Positions 52,870-63,139 of a stretch of 64,000 nt of DNA are shown here, one piece after another. Under the pieces are notes generated by a model, which searched no databases, had not been told where the DNA came from, and saw nothing but the letters and a program-made list of their open reading frames with translations. The translations under genes and the position numbers were made by a program. The number at the start of each line of letters is the position of its first letter. Position 1 is the first letter of the stretch. The stretch comes from Chrysomallon squamiferum (taxonomy: Eukaryota > Mollusca > Gastropoda > Neomphalida > Peltospiridae), in assembly GCA_012295275.1 (NCBI GenBank), contig CM022674.1:6915436-6979435 (forward strand), in the 5' to 3' direction.

Positions 52870-54130
52870 ACATACATACATACAACCACTCATAAACATA
52901 TAAATAAATAAATAATAATAATAAAAAATGAAAACAAAGAAATAGTTAAAAGTGATGAATAATGAATGCACCATATAGAAGTTATTGTTAATTTAAGGAT
53001 AACATTAGCTGCTTCTGCTAAAAAGGGAAAAGGAAAATGAGTGTCCACAAAAAGCTTTTCATTTCAAATTTCATTAAATCACAGCTTTCAAATAATAAAA
53101 GATATAGTGAAATAAATCAGTTTTATGTTTTTCATAATTTATAATTCATTAATAATTTGTTAATCAAAATAACATCAGCAACAACAATAATGATGATGAT
53201 GATGATGATGATGAAAATAGGGATTTTTTTAAACTAACAGTGTTACTAGTACAAATTAATATTTCATTCAGACTGACAAAAAGTCAACATAAGTAAACTT
53301 CTGCTATCTGTATGTGCAGTTATAACAGTACTTTATGACTGAACAAACACCAATTACAAGTTTTTAAGAGTAACATCTGCAAACTAAGATATATTAATTT
53401 CTGGAAAGTAAACTGCTACATCCTGTTTCAGGTTCGAATGCAATGGTAATGTCAACATCATCAATGTAAACAGTTATATGTTATTAAAAATTATGTCATC
53501 AACTGGGTTTATGCACGCAAGATTAAACAACAAAATGAAACATCTTTAAAATATTCAGAGTTTTCTTATATATTAATAAATGGATGATTCCATTTAAATC
53601 TTTATTTTTTAAAAATATGGATTTTTTTTTAACGTGAATATATATATTTTTATTGTATATAAGAATATGTGAATATAGGTTTACAAGTACATGAGTTAAT
53701 ATTTGAAAAGTGATATACTGCAGCTTAACAAATAAAGACTAACCGTATTAAATAACAGACAGAAGAAAAAGAAAGTTTTTTTTTTTTAAACTTAAAAAGA
53801 AAAAAAAAGAAAAAACAAATCTAAAGAAAAAGAAAAAAATTGGAAAACAAGTCTGTACGCAGATCCAAGAAAAATGCGTTTTTAGTTACAAGAATTCAGA
53901 GATGTCACTTTTTATCTGTTATTGTTCACAATCTATTAACCAGTTACACATGACTTCTTTCCTGACATTCCCCTGCTGTACAAGATGTTGTGTGTGCATT
54001 TGTTTATGACAGACAGCAAAACAGACAAAAGATACATTAAGTTACATCAGTCATGCTTATCATGTCAGTTTACAATAACTTGTGTGTATTAGCTTAACAT
54101 AGATATACTTCACATACTTCTTCTTTTAAA

Positions 54131-54182
<52 letters not shown>

Positions 54183-57100
54183 GTAATAATAGTAATAATA
54201 ATAGTAATAATAACAATAACAGTTATGATAATGATGATGAGTATTTAATTTAAATATCATTAAGTACCTATCATTTCAATTTTTATCAAACTTTATAACT
54301 TTATAATTAAAATTAAAAATATAACTACTAAGGCTGGATCATAAAATCATACAATCAATTAATAAAGGCTTTATCTCAGATATTTTGCTGATATTTGGGA
54401 TGGTAGTATAGTACTAGCAGTAGTAGTAGTAATAATTAAAATCAACAATACAACTGACCTCATTTTTTAATATATATATATTTTTAAAACCATTATTCAT
54501 TATTTTGTCCTGTTAATGGTTTTATTATTTTTGGCACCTTGATGTATCAGAAAATGTCCTTTCTCCCCCCACCCCCAAATTTCCTCACCATAAATCTTTG
54601 TTAGGTGATCCATATACAGCAATCATCATGTTTCATACTGACGTAAATATACTTAATAAATCCTCAATAGAAAACAATAAATAAATTTTAATAATCATGT
54701 TGTGATGTATGTGAGTTACAAAAAAAAATAATAATAATAAAAAAGAAGTTAAAAAGGTACATTTTTCACATGAATAAGCATCAAAACATGCTGAGAGAAG
54801 TTAATTAACTCTGAAAATACATGCTTAAAGCAAATCGGCCATAAACTTAAAGAATGACAAGACTGAGAAATATATTTTTTAAGTAAGCAGTTTGATCATT
54901 AGGTCTTTATCCAATATATATGACATTCAGTGAAGCATTCAGTCAGAAACTACAGTTAGTATTGTCACCTGTGACAGGTAACAAGTTTTTAATACCAGGT
55001 GACAGCAGGTGAACATTTTTTTTTTTTAATTTGCTTTGTTTCCAAATGATGAAATAAATACATTACATCTACAAATCAACAGAGATATAAAATATATAAC
55101 TTAAGCAAAATAATTATATTTAACTGGGAATGTGTCCTATTATGACTGCAAGGAATAATAATTATAATTTGAAGTTACCTATTAAAACATAAATTCATTG
55201 TAATTAGTATTACAAACAACTTATATTAACTTCATACTGAAAACATTCACTCAAAATGTGTCAAATCCCCAACATACATAAATAAATTACACCATATTCA
55301 ACTATTGATAATATACTCAATTTTTATACAATATCAGCCTTGTTAAAGAATACATTTATTCTTCATCTTGTAAAAAATCCAGTGATAAATATAACAGATT
55401 TTTTCCATTCTGTAATTAAAAATAAAATCCTATCCCAAATAGTTGTTTATGAAAAGCTATGGTACTGCATTACTGTTTATGGGTAAATGCTTAAGATAGG
55501 TATCTTTCTGTATAAATTTTTATTATCTTTTGATAAATTAGAAATAAATAATAATAGTAGTCATAATAGTAATAGCAGTAGTAGTAGTAGTAATAATAAT
55601 AATAATAATAATAGTAATAATAATAATAATAATAAATGAATAATAAATAAAAAATGAATAAAAATAATAATAAAAAACAAAAAAACCGACATGTAGTTTG
55701 TACCTAACACACTGACAATATCACATTATATTTACTTTTACATTACTAATATTAAACATATTGCAGAGATGCCAACACATTTATCACTGCAGCACACAAA
55801 CACAAATAATAAAATGCCAACCTGACTGAAATCTAATATCAGTGTAATTAATTTTCTGCTAATAGAACTTTGACATTTCAGCTTTCTGTCACGTCACACA
55901 GAAAGACTGCCATGTATTATTTATTTAACACTTTTTGTGAGAAGGCAAACACAGTGGTTATGGATAATACTCAGTAGTTGTGTAAAAACTATTTTATGGA
56001 TACATATTGTATTTTGTTTTGTAAGAATTATTTACCAAGCAGTGTTTTTAAGTTTTTATTTCACAATATTATTAACAGATTATTTTGACAATGGCAGAGT
56101 CCTCTTCATGTATTAAATAATGACAATAAATTTTTGCATTTATAAACAGGAATAAAAGCTAAACAGTAGAATTAAGTTAACATAGTATTCTCAAAATTAG
56201 AGAAAACTCCAACCCAAGTTCTATTTATACTGAAAAGCAACATATTTTTCATACAGGACAGCACATTCCATGGCCTATTGCTAAAGCAGTAATAAGTCTG
56301 GAATGGGAAACAGCCCAAAAATTATTAAGAAATCATCTTCAGTCTATCTTCATATCAGTATCACCTTTACAGTCACGTTCAGATTTTTAGTTCCATATTT
56401 ACTACACATTACTACACATGAAATGCAGATATTAATCATATTTATTGTAAAAGTCCATACTGGACACATAATGGGTTGTGTAAACATTTTCTTCAGCATC
56501 AATTAGCGAGTCCCTACACAGTTTTCTTAAATTACTACTTTTATGACAATTTTCCTAACCTTTCTTGGGTGATAGCATCAAAATTTAATAATAAATAAAA
56601 ATATTTATTTTAGAAAAAAAAAAAAAATCATTAAAATTTAACAAGATTATCACCATTTAAAACTTTGAAAACAAAATGTGCCTTGTTTATATATAAATGA
56701 TCTAAACACAGTAAAAATTACACCATTCAGCTTTGCTTTTACCAACTAAAACAACAGACAAAATTTAAACTGTTTAAATATTCTGGTTCAACTGTTAATT
56801 GAACGACAACATCTGTTTCTAACTGCAGTCTATTAAATTAGTGGTATTTTTTTTTGCGGTGTGGCTGAAGAGGGGATAATTATTTTCACTCTATTTATTT
56901 ATTTGATTAAAACAGTCTGTGACATAACCAGATTTAGGCCCAGCAGAAAGCAGATGGATTGAAATAAATATCTGTAATGACATGTTTCATTAATATTAAT
57001 TAGGAATAGTTTTTTCCCTTTAATACTGGAAAGAAAACCTGACACTTTATGGGCACCTTTATTGGTTAGGATTACATCAGGAAGACTTATTTTATGTGCA

Positions 57101-57372
57101 CTTTCTTTAGGGAATGGAATTCACATATGGACTTCGCTATGGCAGTAACAAAAGCAAGATAAGATCATGAATTTTGATCCTATGACCTGTCATACTCAGG
57201 CCTGTGTTTTAACCACTGAATAACTTGCTTCAAAAGCAATGAAAATCAGAATTAAAAGATATTTTTTGGGAGATATGTCATGGTAAATATCTCTGCATAT
57301 ATCAAAACATGCTGGTGTGAATTATCAAGTGTATTAAGTATTTTCTTAATATATTTCCTGGTTAGAAGAAAA

Positions 57373-57406
<34 letters not shown>

Positions 57407-60400
57407 TACATTAATTATTTATACAGATAAAGCAATTAATTAGTCCATTAATTATGAAACTGTTTCATAGTTTGAAGAATAAATATTAAAGACAAATGTA
57501 AAATTATTATTTATAAAGATACAATAATAATTAGTCTTTAGTTATTTAATTTTTTTAATAGTGTAAGATTATTATTTATAGAGATAAAATTATGGTTAGT
57601 TCTTTATTAAGATACTGTTTTACAGCTTGAAGAAATTAATATTAAAGGTAAACAAATAACAATTTAAATACCACCTAAAGAACATGGCACTGAAAAATAA
57701 ATCTGGCATCAATATTAACAACTGCAAGGTTAGAATGAATGTTTTTTTTTTTAATAACAACATTGTCGTTAACTTACATTGAGTAAAATGATATGCTTAA
57801 TGATATGAGACAATTGTGTAGTTGAGTGGAATGATGTGTATAAAATATCTGGTACAATTGTATGACACGAGAAAGTTGTACGATTAAGTAAAATGTTATG
57901 CATAATGACATAAAAAGTTGCACCAATGAGGAAATTATAGATGATGCAAGAACACTGTGTAGCCGAGGAAAACAAAATGTACAGTGACATGGGAATATTT
58001 TATGACTGAAAATAAATGTTATGCCTAATGATATGTGAATATTATATGGCTGAGTAAAATCATATGCATAATGTTACAATAAAGTGTTTTTTTGAGCGAA
58101 ATAACATAAAAAGGTTATATGGGTGAAAAAGTGTGAGGCTTAATGACAAGAACATTGTATGGTTGAATAAAATGTTATGCTTACTGATTCGTGAAAATTT
58201 TATATTCGAGTAAAGAGAAACGAATAATAATAGGAAAAAAGCTGTTACGGCAGAGAAATATTGTGTATTATGAATGATGCAAAAATAAAGTGGAATAAAA
58301 ATTTAAATAAGAATTTACCTCTTCTAGCACCAAGAACTGAATCCGCTTCTGTGCAAGTGTCGCATGGCTCATCGCGACTCACTACAGACGCGTTTGCACT
58401 GAAGATAAAATAATCACAATAAATATTTCATTGTGAAAAACATTTTAAAAAGAACACACCAGAAAAATATCAAGATTTAACCTTTCCAAAAAATAAACAA
58501 ACAATAACAATAATAATAATAATTATTATAAGTTTAATTAAAAAAAAGTAAATAAGGATAAATTGTATTAATCAGAAGAGCTGTAATTAAAATATTTAAT
58601 TTTTTCTTTAACCATTTTTATTCTTTACAACAACAAAAAATGTATGCTGGTATGCTATTTCGCAATCATTTATGTAAATGTCATGACATACAGTAAAACA
58701 ACTGTTTTTAAATAACTATGTATTTCTTTTTCAAATTAAAATCAAACACCAATATTTAAAATTTTAATAAACAAAATTTATAAAAAATAAAAAAAATTAT
58801 TTTACTTTATATTTTATTACATTTTTCTGACGACAACGTATTAAGTTATTTCATGGTTTATAAAAAATGACGATGTTGCACTTACTGAAAGGAAGGTGGC
58901 CGACTGTCACCGATGCCACCCACACGTTCAGTAGGCAGTTGCACTACGTCCCCAGCCTGCGAGTCTGTGCACTGCGACTGTGTGTCTGAGGCACTGTTGT
59001 CTGCCGGTACCAGCTGAAACAAAACACGTTACATCTCATTTACTCAAATCATTAAAATGCATTTTAAAATTCTCAGTACATTTTAAATAAACAAACCACT
59101 GAATCACTATAAGAGGAATATAAAAATGAAATAATACTAACATTTTTAAAATATCTATGTATATAAAATCCTCTTTTTTTTTCTCTCTCGATATTTAGTC
59201 ATTAAATTAAATGAAACACATATCTGGTAATTAATTTTATTTTTTTTTTTTTTTTTTTAAATAAAAACAAACCTTAGTTACATAAATAAATGAATAATTC
59301 ATGACTGATGTAAAAAAACACAAATTAAGGACATGTGGCTAATTCTGGGTTAATTTTAGGATTTATTTTTTGGGCCAGCAAATTGTGTGGTGTGCAATAA
59401 ATTCAGTATGTTAACTACTGCCTGTCAAGTAAACTCAGTAACAATATATCCAATTACTGAAATTAAGTTCGCAAATTTATTAGGAACCTGACTCTCAGTT
59501 TCAATTCTGAGTAATGCCACTGAAGCTATATTATTAAAAAAAAATAATAATAATAATAAAAAGAAATAAATAAATTACAAATAATTATTAAAAACAACAA
59601 TGATATAAATGTTTCAAAATATTAATTTTTATTTTTATAAACTGCTCCTATGAAGTATTGATTTTTAAATCTAAAATAATGAAAAATAAACTATTTTTTA
59701 AACATGTTTTATTGTTTTGGGTTTTGTTTGTTGGTTGGTTGCTGTTCTTTTTTTGCTTAATAATAATAATAATAATGTGAATACTTTAGCATGTATTTCA
59801 ACAGTTTCAAACTGAATAGTATATCTGCCTTTCTTACATTCCAAATTGCTTGAAGTAGAATTCATAAAGTTTACCAAAAATGGAATATTTTATTATCACT
59901 TATCTTCTCAACAATTTACAAAAAGTAAAAATAAACAAAAAAAGTTAAAAAAAAAAAAAAAATCTAACAACACAAAAAAGCAAAACAAAACATAATAAAA
60001 CAAATGCTGAATGGGAAATAATATTAATATAATTTTAACTGTAGAGATTTCTTGGTGTTTCATTTTGGTTTTTGTTCTACAATTGTTTACTTTCTTATTT
60101 TAAAGAAATATATACAAACATTCTCAGGTTTTATTTCAGTATGATAATTTTTAAATATATAAATCAAAAGTTAACAAAATATTTCAAGACCGTTTTATAA
60201 AGTACATGACTAAAAAGTTTAATGCAATATTTTGATGTCTCACTATGCTTTGACCTTCATGAAATTAAAATGAGCTATTTTTAAAATATATAAATATTAA
60301 TATCAATAACACTAAATAAAAAATAAATGAATAATTTAAAATGAGAGTATTCAAAAACCAGTTATTTATATTTTACTAGATGATGCAATATTCGTCATAC

Positions 60401-63139
60401 CTGACTGCATTTATGTCAACGAACATCAGTATTTACATATATGTGATTAGTAAAATGTATGCATTTACACATAAATACAACGAATGTATGATACATACCC
60501 ATGAAACTACACGACCGTTAAAGCAAGGCAAATGAGCTTCATCATCAATTATTTCTTCTTTCACCACTCTGAAAAAAGGATAGAAAATGTTTTATTAAAA
60601 TTGTTTTGAAACTTTTCCAGTACAATGTTTTAACAAAATACAAATAAATATTCTTTGGTCTATACAAAATAAAGTTAAATCAATTTATTTCAACAAACAC
60701 TGAGTGGACAACACAGTAAATTATATTATTTCTACTAGCCGGTGTACATTCAAATTCAAAATCTTGCTATTCTTAGAATTATATTTTATCAAGTACAGGA
60801 CAAAATGTTTTTGGATGTTTTTGGTTCATATATATATATAAAAAATAATTTTAAAAAGATACATAAAAAATAAATTATTTTATGTTAATGCTAATTTATA
60901 AATAACATTCTTATCACAATCAAGATTATCATTATGTTAATAAACTGAATCAAAGAAATTTGGTAAAAAAACTAGCTTTTGTTCATTTCCCAAATACCTG
61001 TTGAAATCAACCATATTTAGGGATCAAGTGACTGAGCTGATCCAGCTATGAATCTGTCAGATGTCAGAAAGAATTGCATTGTTACACAGAATAAAACAAC
61101 ACCTGAACAGCTATCGGTTTTGTAAAGGTTAGAGGTTAACATCTTGGTTAAAAGTAATACAAAGAGAGTGTTGTAGGAGGGTGGTGGTTGTCTGTTAAAG
61201 TATCCATTTTTGCTTTTATTGTATTATTTTATTTTCTGCCAAAAAATAAAAACCAGCAGCGCTACTCAGAAATTAGACTTGTTATATTTGTATTTTTCCA
61301 TATAAAAACAAAATTATTGGTTTATCTTCCTTGTCTCTTGAAATAAATGTAATATGAGGTGGCTGATATAATAATACATTTTAAAAAAAAAATCCAATTA
61401 TCAAACAAAAATGGATTTTGAAACAAACTACAAAACAAAACAAAACAAAAAAAACCTTATTTTCACAAAACTGTACAACTAACCAACTGAAAATGGTCAA
61501 CAATATTATAAGGTAAAAAAGAACAAAGACTAAACTCAGAATGACTAAAACCTCCACAGTTGTGGTATAAAATGAAAATAGTCCTGTGACGGTTTATTGT
61601 GGAATTCTAGACAACTCATACTCAGGTCTGAGACTGAAGTCTGTATTTAGTGGAATTTATTTTGTTGGTATTTAGATCTGCCAACAAAAAACTATTAGAC
61701 ATCTATATATCCTTTTTAATTTTCACTGCTGATAAAAATAACTAACTTATTGGAGTTATTTTTTTCCTGATGATGTTTAAGCAGACAATCTACCTACTTT
61801 GCAGAAATAATTTTCATCTACAACTTATGTTCAAGTTATGAAACAAAACATTAGATTCAATTTAATATTCAGTTCAGTTTATTAATACATTAGATATAAT
61901 ATAAAAACATACATGATACAAACATTATGAATTACATATATGTATATATTTTTTGGTGCCCCCACTTACAGACACACAATTAATTCTTCAGATGCCAAAC
62001 TAATGAAAGAACTGGATGATAGATAGAAACTTAAAGGAATTAAAGAATAAGTATTCCTAACTATAATTCATATTCAAGATGATTTATGAATGTCTCTATA
62101 AGGTGTTTTCATTTTTGTTGTTTTCTGACATGTATTGAATTTTTTTGTTTATGATATATTATAATGTAGTGACTTCCATCTAATATTGTTATCAATACAA
62201 TTTACCTCTGTTTAGCAGTGGCTTTGTATTAATAAGAAGGTTAATTTTCTTTTGCCTGGGATACATTTAAATATTTTGTGAAGTCAAAAAAAAAAAAATA
62301 AAAAAAAAAAAAATTAATAATAATAATAATTATACATTAACATGGTCCTCATTTGTAATGCAAATGGAGAACAAACAAAAGATTTTACTGATAAGACCTT
62401 AATAATCAATCTGTAATGACATATCTATTATCTGCATTATCAAGTATATAAGCACATATCATCAAACTATATGGTATGTGCTGTCCTACTATAGAAAAAA
62501 CCCAGTAAAATGTATCTTCTGTTTTATCTGAGAAGTATTTGTTTCTTCGGGGCAGCTATAAATAGTTAATTTACATGGCAGGTTTCGTTTAAACAATGTA
62601 ATTATTTTAATTCACTTTTAAAAAATAAAATAATATAAAAAAATAAATGTAAGTTCGCTATGAAAACAATATTTATATTGAAATTGCCTACGGTAATTCT
62701 TATCATTATATATCTTAAGTCATGCCATTATAAAGATACGGTAAACTTACTTCGTACTTCTACTACTGTACAAATGTATTAGACTATTAGTATTACGAGA
62801 AGACGACTAACATAACAATCTTAGACACAACGATATTTTTTTCGACCAAGGATGATTCAGCTTATGAACTTTAATAATAACAAACGAAAGTTAGTTAAAA
62901 ATGCATTTCAATATTTGGAGCTAGTAACTGAAACGACTATACATATGACTGGATGTGAATTTCTTGACGAAAACTTACCCGAAGTCATCATCCATAGACT
63001 TAAAAAAGAATTTGAAATTCGGCCTGTTCAAGGCATTCTTAAAGTCTCCCAAAGTCACCCGATCTGCGGGGACCGGCAATTTAATAAGGTACGGAGTATC
63101 TTCATCATCTATGTGATAGATGATTTTTGTCTCCCCCAT
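29617..63139 (-). CDS. DVL: Dishevelled (segment polarity protein, Wnt signalling hub)
   Basis: Sixteen minus-strand coding exons join in frame: 63139-62979, 60568-60499, 59013-58886, 58398-58319, 52702-52634, 45898-45760, 45262-45166, 44845-44776, 44513-44426, 44032-43904, 43357-43131, 42738-42607, 41706-41536, 41131-41114, 40807-40517 and 29852-29617. They total 2106 nt, or 701 residues, the usual size for the family. Dishevelled is a cytoplasmic scaffold that relays signals from Frizzled to Axin (canonical) and to the planar polarity branch. The order is DIX (1-82), Arg/His-rich basic region (about 230-245), PDZ (about 262-348), DEP (about 443-517), a Pro/Ser-rich tail and the invariant end [11 protein letters not shown]. 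The start MGETKIIYH matches the family. All introns are GT-AG. The gene spans 33.5 kb because its introns are repeat-filled. I see one copy only and cannot tell DVL1/2/3, as expected for an invertebrate. Confidence 0.98.
31023..31060. repeat. Poly-A tract, with poly-T tracts nearby
   Basis: A pure A run of about 30 bp. Long T runs follow at about 31328-31357 and 31482-31510. They lie in the last Dishevelled intron and are not attached to any recognisable retroelement. Confidence 0.9.
32624..32794 (-). CDS. Candidate cassette exon of Dishevelled (unconfirmed)
   Basis: A 171-nt minus-strand block in the last intron has a strong acceptor (TTGTTTTCTTCTGCCAG) and a good donor (GGCAG|GTCAGT). It is open throughout in the phase set by exon 15, and leaves phase 1 as exon 16 requires, so inclusion would add 57 residues without a frameshift. 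The peptide includes [20 protein letters not shown] and SVLRNRQAG. Its base composition is far less AT-biased than the surrounding intron. If the donor is ignored the frame runs on to a TGA at about 32553, giving an alternative terminus. I recognise no vertebrate counterpart, so it may be a lineage-specific exon or chance. Confidence 0.4.
35478..35530. repeat. (TAA)n microsatellite in the last Dishevelled intron
   Basis: About 17 uninterrupted TAA units followed by TAACAA variants to about 35555. Confidence 0.95.
36035..36219 (-). CDS. Candidate alternative terminal exon of Dishevelled, or an intronic regulatory block (unconfirmed)
   Basis: A complex, GC-richer minus-strand block has a very good acceptor (TTTCCATTGTTTTGCAG). 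In the phase set by exon 15 it stays open for 60 codons to a TAG at 36035-36037. The peptide would include [18 protein letters not shown] and [19 protein letters not shown]. Use of it would replace the conserved FFVDVM tail. The same DNA contains a 16-bp palindrome, so an intronic enhancer is an equally good reading. No poly(A) signal can be assigned with confidence. Confidence 0.3.
36109..36124. promoter_or_regulatory. Perfect 16-bp palindrome, X-box-like
   Basis: GGTCACCATGGTGACC is its own reverse complement. GTCACC-AT-GGTGAC fits the loose half-site pattern of RFX X-box elements (RYYNYY, spacer, RRNRAC). Binding is only inferred. It sits inside the GC-richer island of the last Dishevelled intron. 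Confidence 0.35.
37013..37054. repeat. (TG)n microsatellite in the last Dishevelled intron
   Basis: About 21 uninterrupted TG units. Confidence 0.97.
38488..38562. repeat. Poly-A and (AAAT)n tract
   Basis: An A run of about 30 bp is followed by a run of AAAT tetranucleotides in the last Dishevelled intron. The hydrophobic reading frame opposite is an artefact. Confidence 0.92.
39607..39657. repeat. (TAA)n microsatellite
   Basis: About 16 uninterrupted TAA units in the last Dishevelled intron. A (TTCA)n run lies nearby at about 39401-39432, and a 33-bp T run at 39070-39102. Confidence 0.95.
40314..40523. repeat. ~44-bp tandem array overlapping the exon 15 donor of Dishevelled
   Basis: The motif CAGAAGC (or CAGAAG) recurs at 40314, 40341, 40387, 40432, 40473 and 40517, mostly 41-46 bp apart. 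Shared flanking pieces include ACTGAACAACCAATCAAATT and its variants. The last copy is the real exon 15/donor boundary. On the minus strand the copies read GCTTCTG, and the 40314 copy is followed by GTAAGT. Confidence 0.8.
41114..42738 (-). CDS. DVL: Dishevelled exons 12-14: DEP domain and 18-nt microexon
   Basis: Exons 42738-42607 and 41706-41536 encode [38 protein letters not shown] and [18 protein letters not shown], the DEP domain that contacts Frizzled and membranes. Exon 14 (41131-41114) is only 18 nt, with acceptor CTCCACAG and donor GTATGT, and adds PPQYP between DEP and tail. It is a multiple of three, so it can be skipped without a frameshift. Confidence 0.93.
43131..45898 (-). CDS. 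DVL: Dishevelled exons 6-11: basic region and PDZ domain
   Basis: Exon 6 carries the family motif [16 protein letters not shown]. Exon 7 carries the basic run GRHRRRRRH. Exons 8-10 carry the PDZ domain, with the ligand-binding loop [12 protein letters not shown] split across exons 8 and 9, then [20 protein letters not shown] and [10 protein letters not shown]. Exon 11 finishes it with [14 protein letters not shown] and adds the [12 protein letters not shown] linker. The donor of exon 11 is the non-ideal GTGCGT. Confidence 0.97.
43366..43428. repeat. (AAAT)n/(AAAG)n microsatellite
   Basis: About 11 AAAT units then AAAG units, beginning within 10 bp of the acceptor of Dishevelled exon 11 on its intron side, so it crowds the branch-point region. 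Confidence 0.93.
44040..44350. repeat. Trinucleotide-rich intron (TAA, ACT, AGTAAT)
   Basis: The short intron between Dishevelled exons 9 and 10 is mostly TAA and ACT repeats, including a pure (ACT)n run at about 44281-44310. Confidence 0.9.
45871..46004. repeat. 67-bp tandem duplication spanning the acceptor of Dishevelled exon 6
   Basis: Copies at 45871-45937 and 45938-46004 are almost identical (TTTATTCTAGGACCTACAAA and CAGCAGTCATATGT in both). Each contains, on the minus strand, the acceptor GTTTTGTAG and the first bases of exon 6. The copy at 45871 is the functional boundary. Confidence 0.95.
46970..47230. other. Complex intronic block with weak internal repeats, no function assigned
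   Basis: In intron 5 of Dishevelled, a stretch with fewer A/T homopolymers repeats pieces such as GAACTGATTCTACTGAC and GAACTGATCCTTCTGAC. An 84-codon plus-strand frame crosses it but has no recognisable domain. Probably not coding. Confidence 0.35.
47880..48180. repeat. CA-rich minisatellite, unit about 50-60 bp
   Basis: Five imperfect copies of a unit containing TAGATACAAACTGCACACAC followed by AATTCAAATAC or AACACAAA and an ACACAC run. Reverse-strand Cys/Val-rich frames ([10 protein letters not shown]) come from the repeat. It lies in intron 5 of Dishevelled. Confidence 0.88.
49130..49480. other. Complex, less AT-biased intronic island
   Basis: About 350 bp of unusually complex sequence in intron 5 of Dishevelled, with a CT-rich start (CTCTCTCTCTTTCTC), TGTTTAAC and several CTGC/CAGC motifs. 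It stands out from flanking A-rich repeats. I find no exon in phase and no recognisable transposon. A conserved noncoding element or an old mobile element fragment are both possible. Confidence 0.35.
50560..50870. promoter_or_regulatory. Candidate intronic regulatory island
   Basis: Homopolymer-free complex sequence in intron 5 of Dishevelled. It has CATTGTTGTTTTATG (SOX-like CATTGTT and a TTTATG homeodomain-like site), CGGCTATAAAAGC (TATA-like) and GATTGACTG. These are motif resemblances only, and no coding frame explains the complexity. Confidence 0.3.
50870..51315. repeat. Tandem duplication (~230 bp unit)
   Basis: Two copies share, in order, AATCAAATAAAAGATAAA, TGCAACCAGTTTTTCATTTT, AAATGTATAATTTAAA plus an A run, CTTCTGAGTTCAGTTTTAGA and GTTAGGTTGGTGCATGAACT. 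Copy starts are about 50870 and 51100. The A runs (about 50972-50990 and 51190-51217) lie at equivalent places. Confidence 0.9.
52634..59013 (-). CDS. DVL: Dishevelled exons 3-5: Ser/Thr-rich linker
   Basis: Exons 59013-58886, 58398-58319 and 52702-52634 encode a polar linker. It has [34 protein letters not shown], a segment with two cysteines ([18 protein letters not shown]) and [10 protein letters not shown]. The linker before PDZ is a known Ser/Thr phosphorylation region in the family. These exons are less conserved than the domains but have clean splice sites and consistent phase. Confidence 0.93.
52841..52868. repeat. (CA)n microsatellite
   Basis: About 13 CA units in intron 4 of Dishevelled, followed by CATA repeats. 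Confidence 0.95.
54127..54215. repeat. (TAA)n / (TAG TAA)n microsatellite
   Basis: About 18 TAA units, then TAATAG variants, in intron 4 of Dishevelled. A similar compound array occurs at about 55545-55640. Confidence 0.95.
57040..57240 (-). mobile_element. Possible decayed tRNA-derived SINE
   Basis: On the minus strand, TTATTCAGTGGTTAAAACAC resembles an internal tRNA A-box region. GTCATAGGATCAAAATTC about 30 bp later resembles a degraded B box. The downstream body is complex sequence ending near GTGCCCATAAAGTGTCAGG. Arrangement and spacing suit a tRNA-related SINE head plus body. No poly-A tail or clear target duplication is visible, so it is old or truncated. Confidence 0.45.
57371..57405. 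repeat. (TAA)n microsatellite
   Basis: About 11 TAA units in intron 4 of Dishevelled. Confidence 0.93.
57775..58215. repeat. Degenerate minisatellite, unit about 45 bp
   Basis: Eight to ten diverged copies of a unit such as GAGTAAAATGTTATGCATAA / TGATATGAGAAAATTGTATG run head to tail in Dishevelled intron 4, ending about 100 bp before exon 4 coordinates begin at 58319. Short frames such as YILFSSATQ opposite are repeat-derived. Confidence 0.85.
60499..63139 (-). CDS. DVL: Dishevelled exons 1-2: DIX domain
   Basis: The exons 63139-62979 and 60568-60499 encode [18 protein letters not shown] through FNGRVVSW. This is almost the whole DIX domain, which polymerises head-to-tail and with Axin to form signalosomes. 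Tyr17 (in TPYLIKLP), the [10 protein letters not shown] helix, [13 protein letters not shown] and VVKEEI are all at family positions. The exon join (GG|A) restores glycine in DFGVVKEE. Confidence 0.97.
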
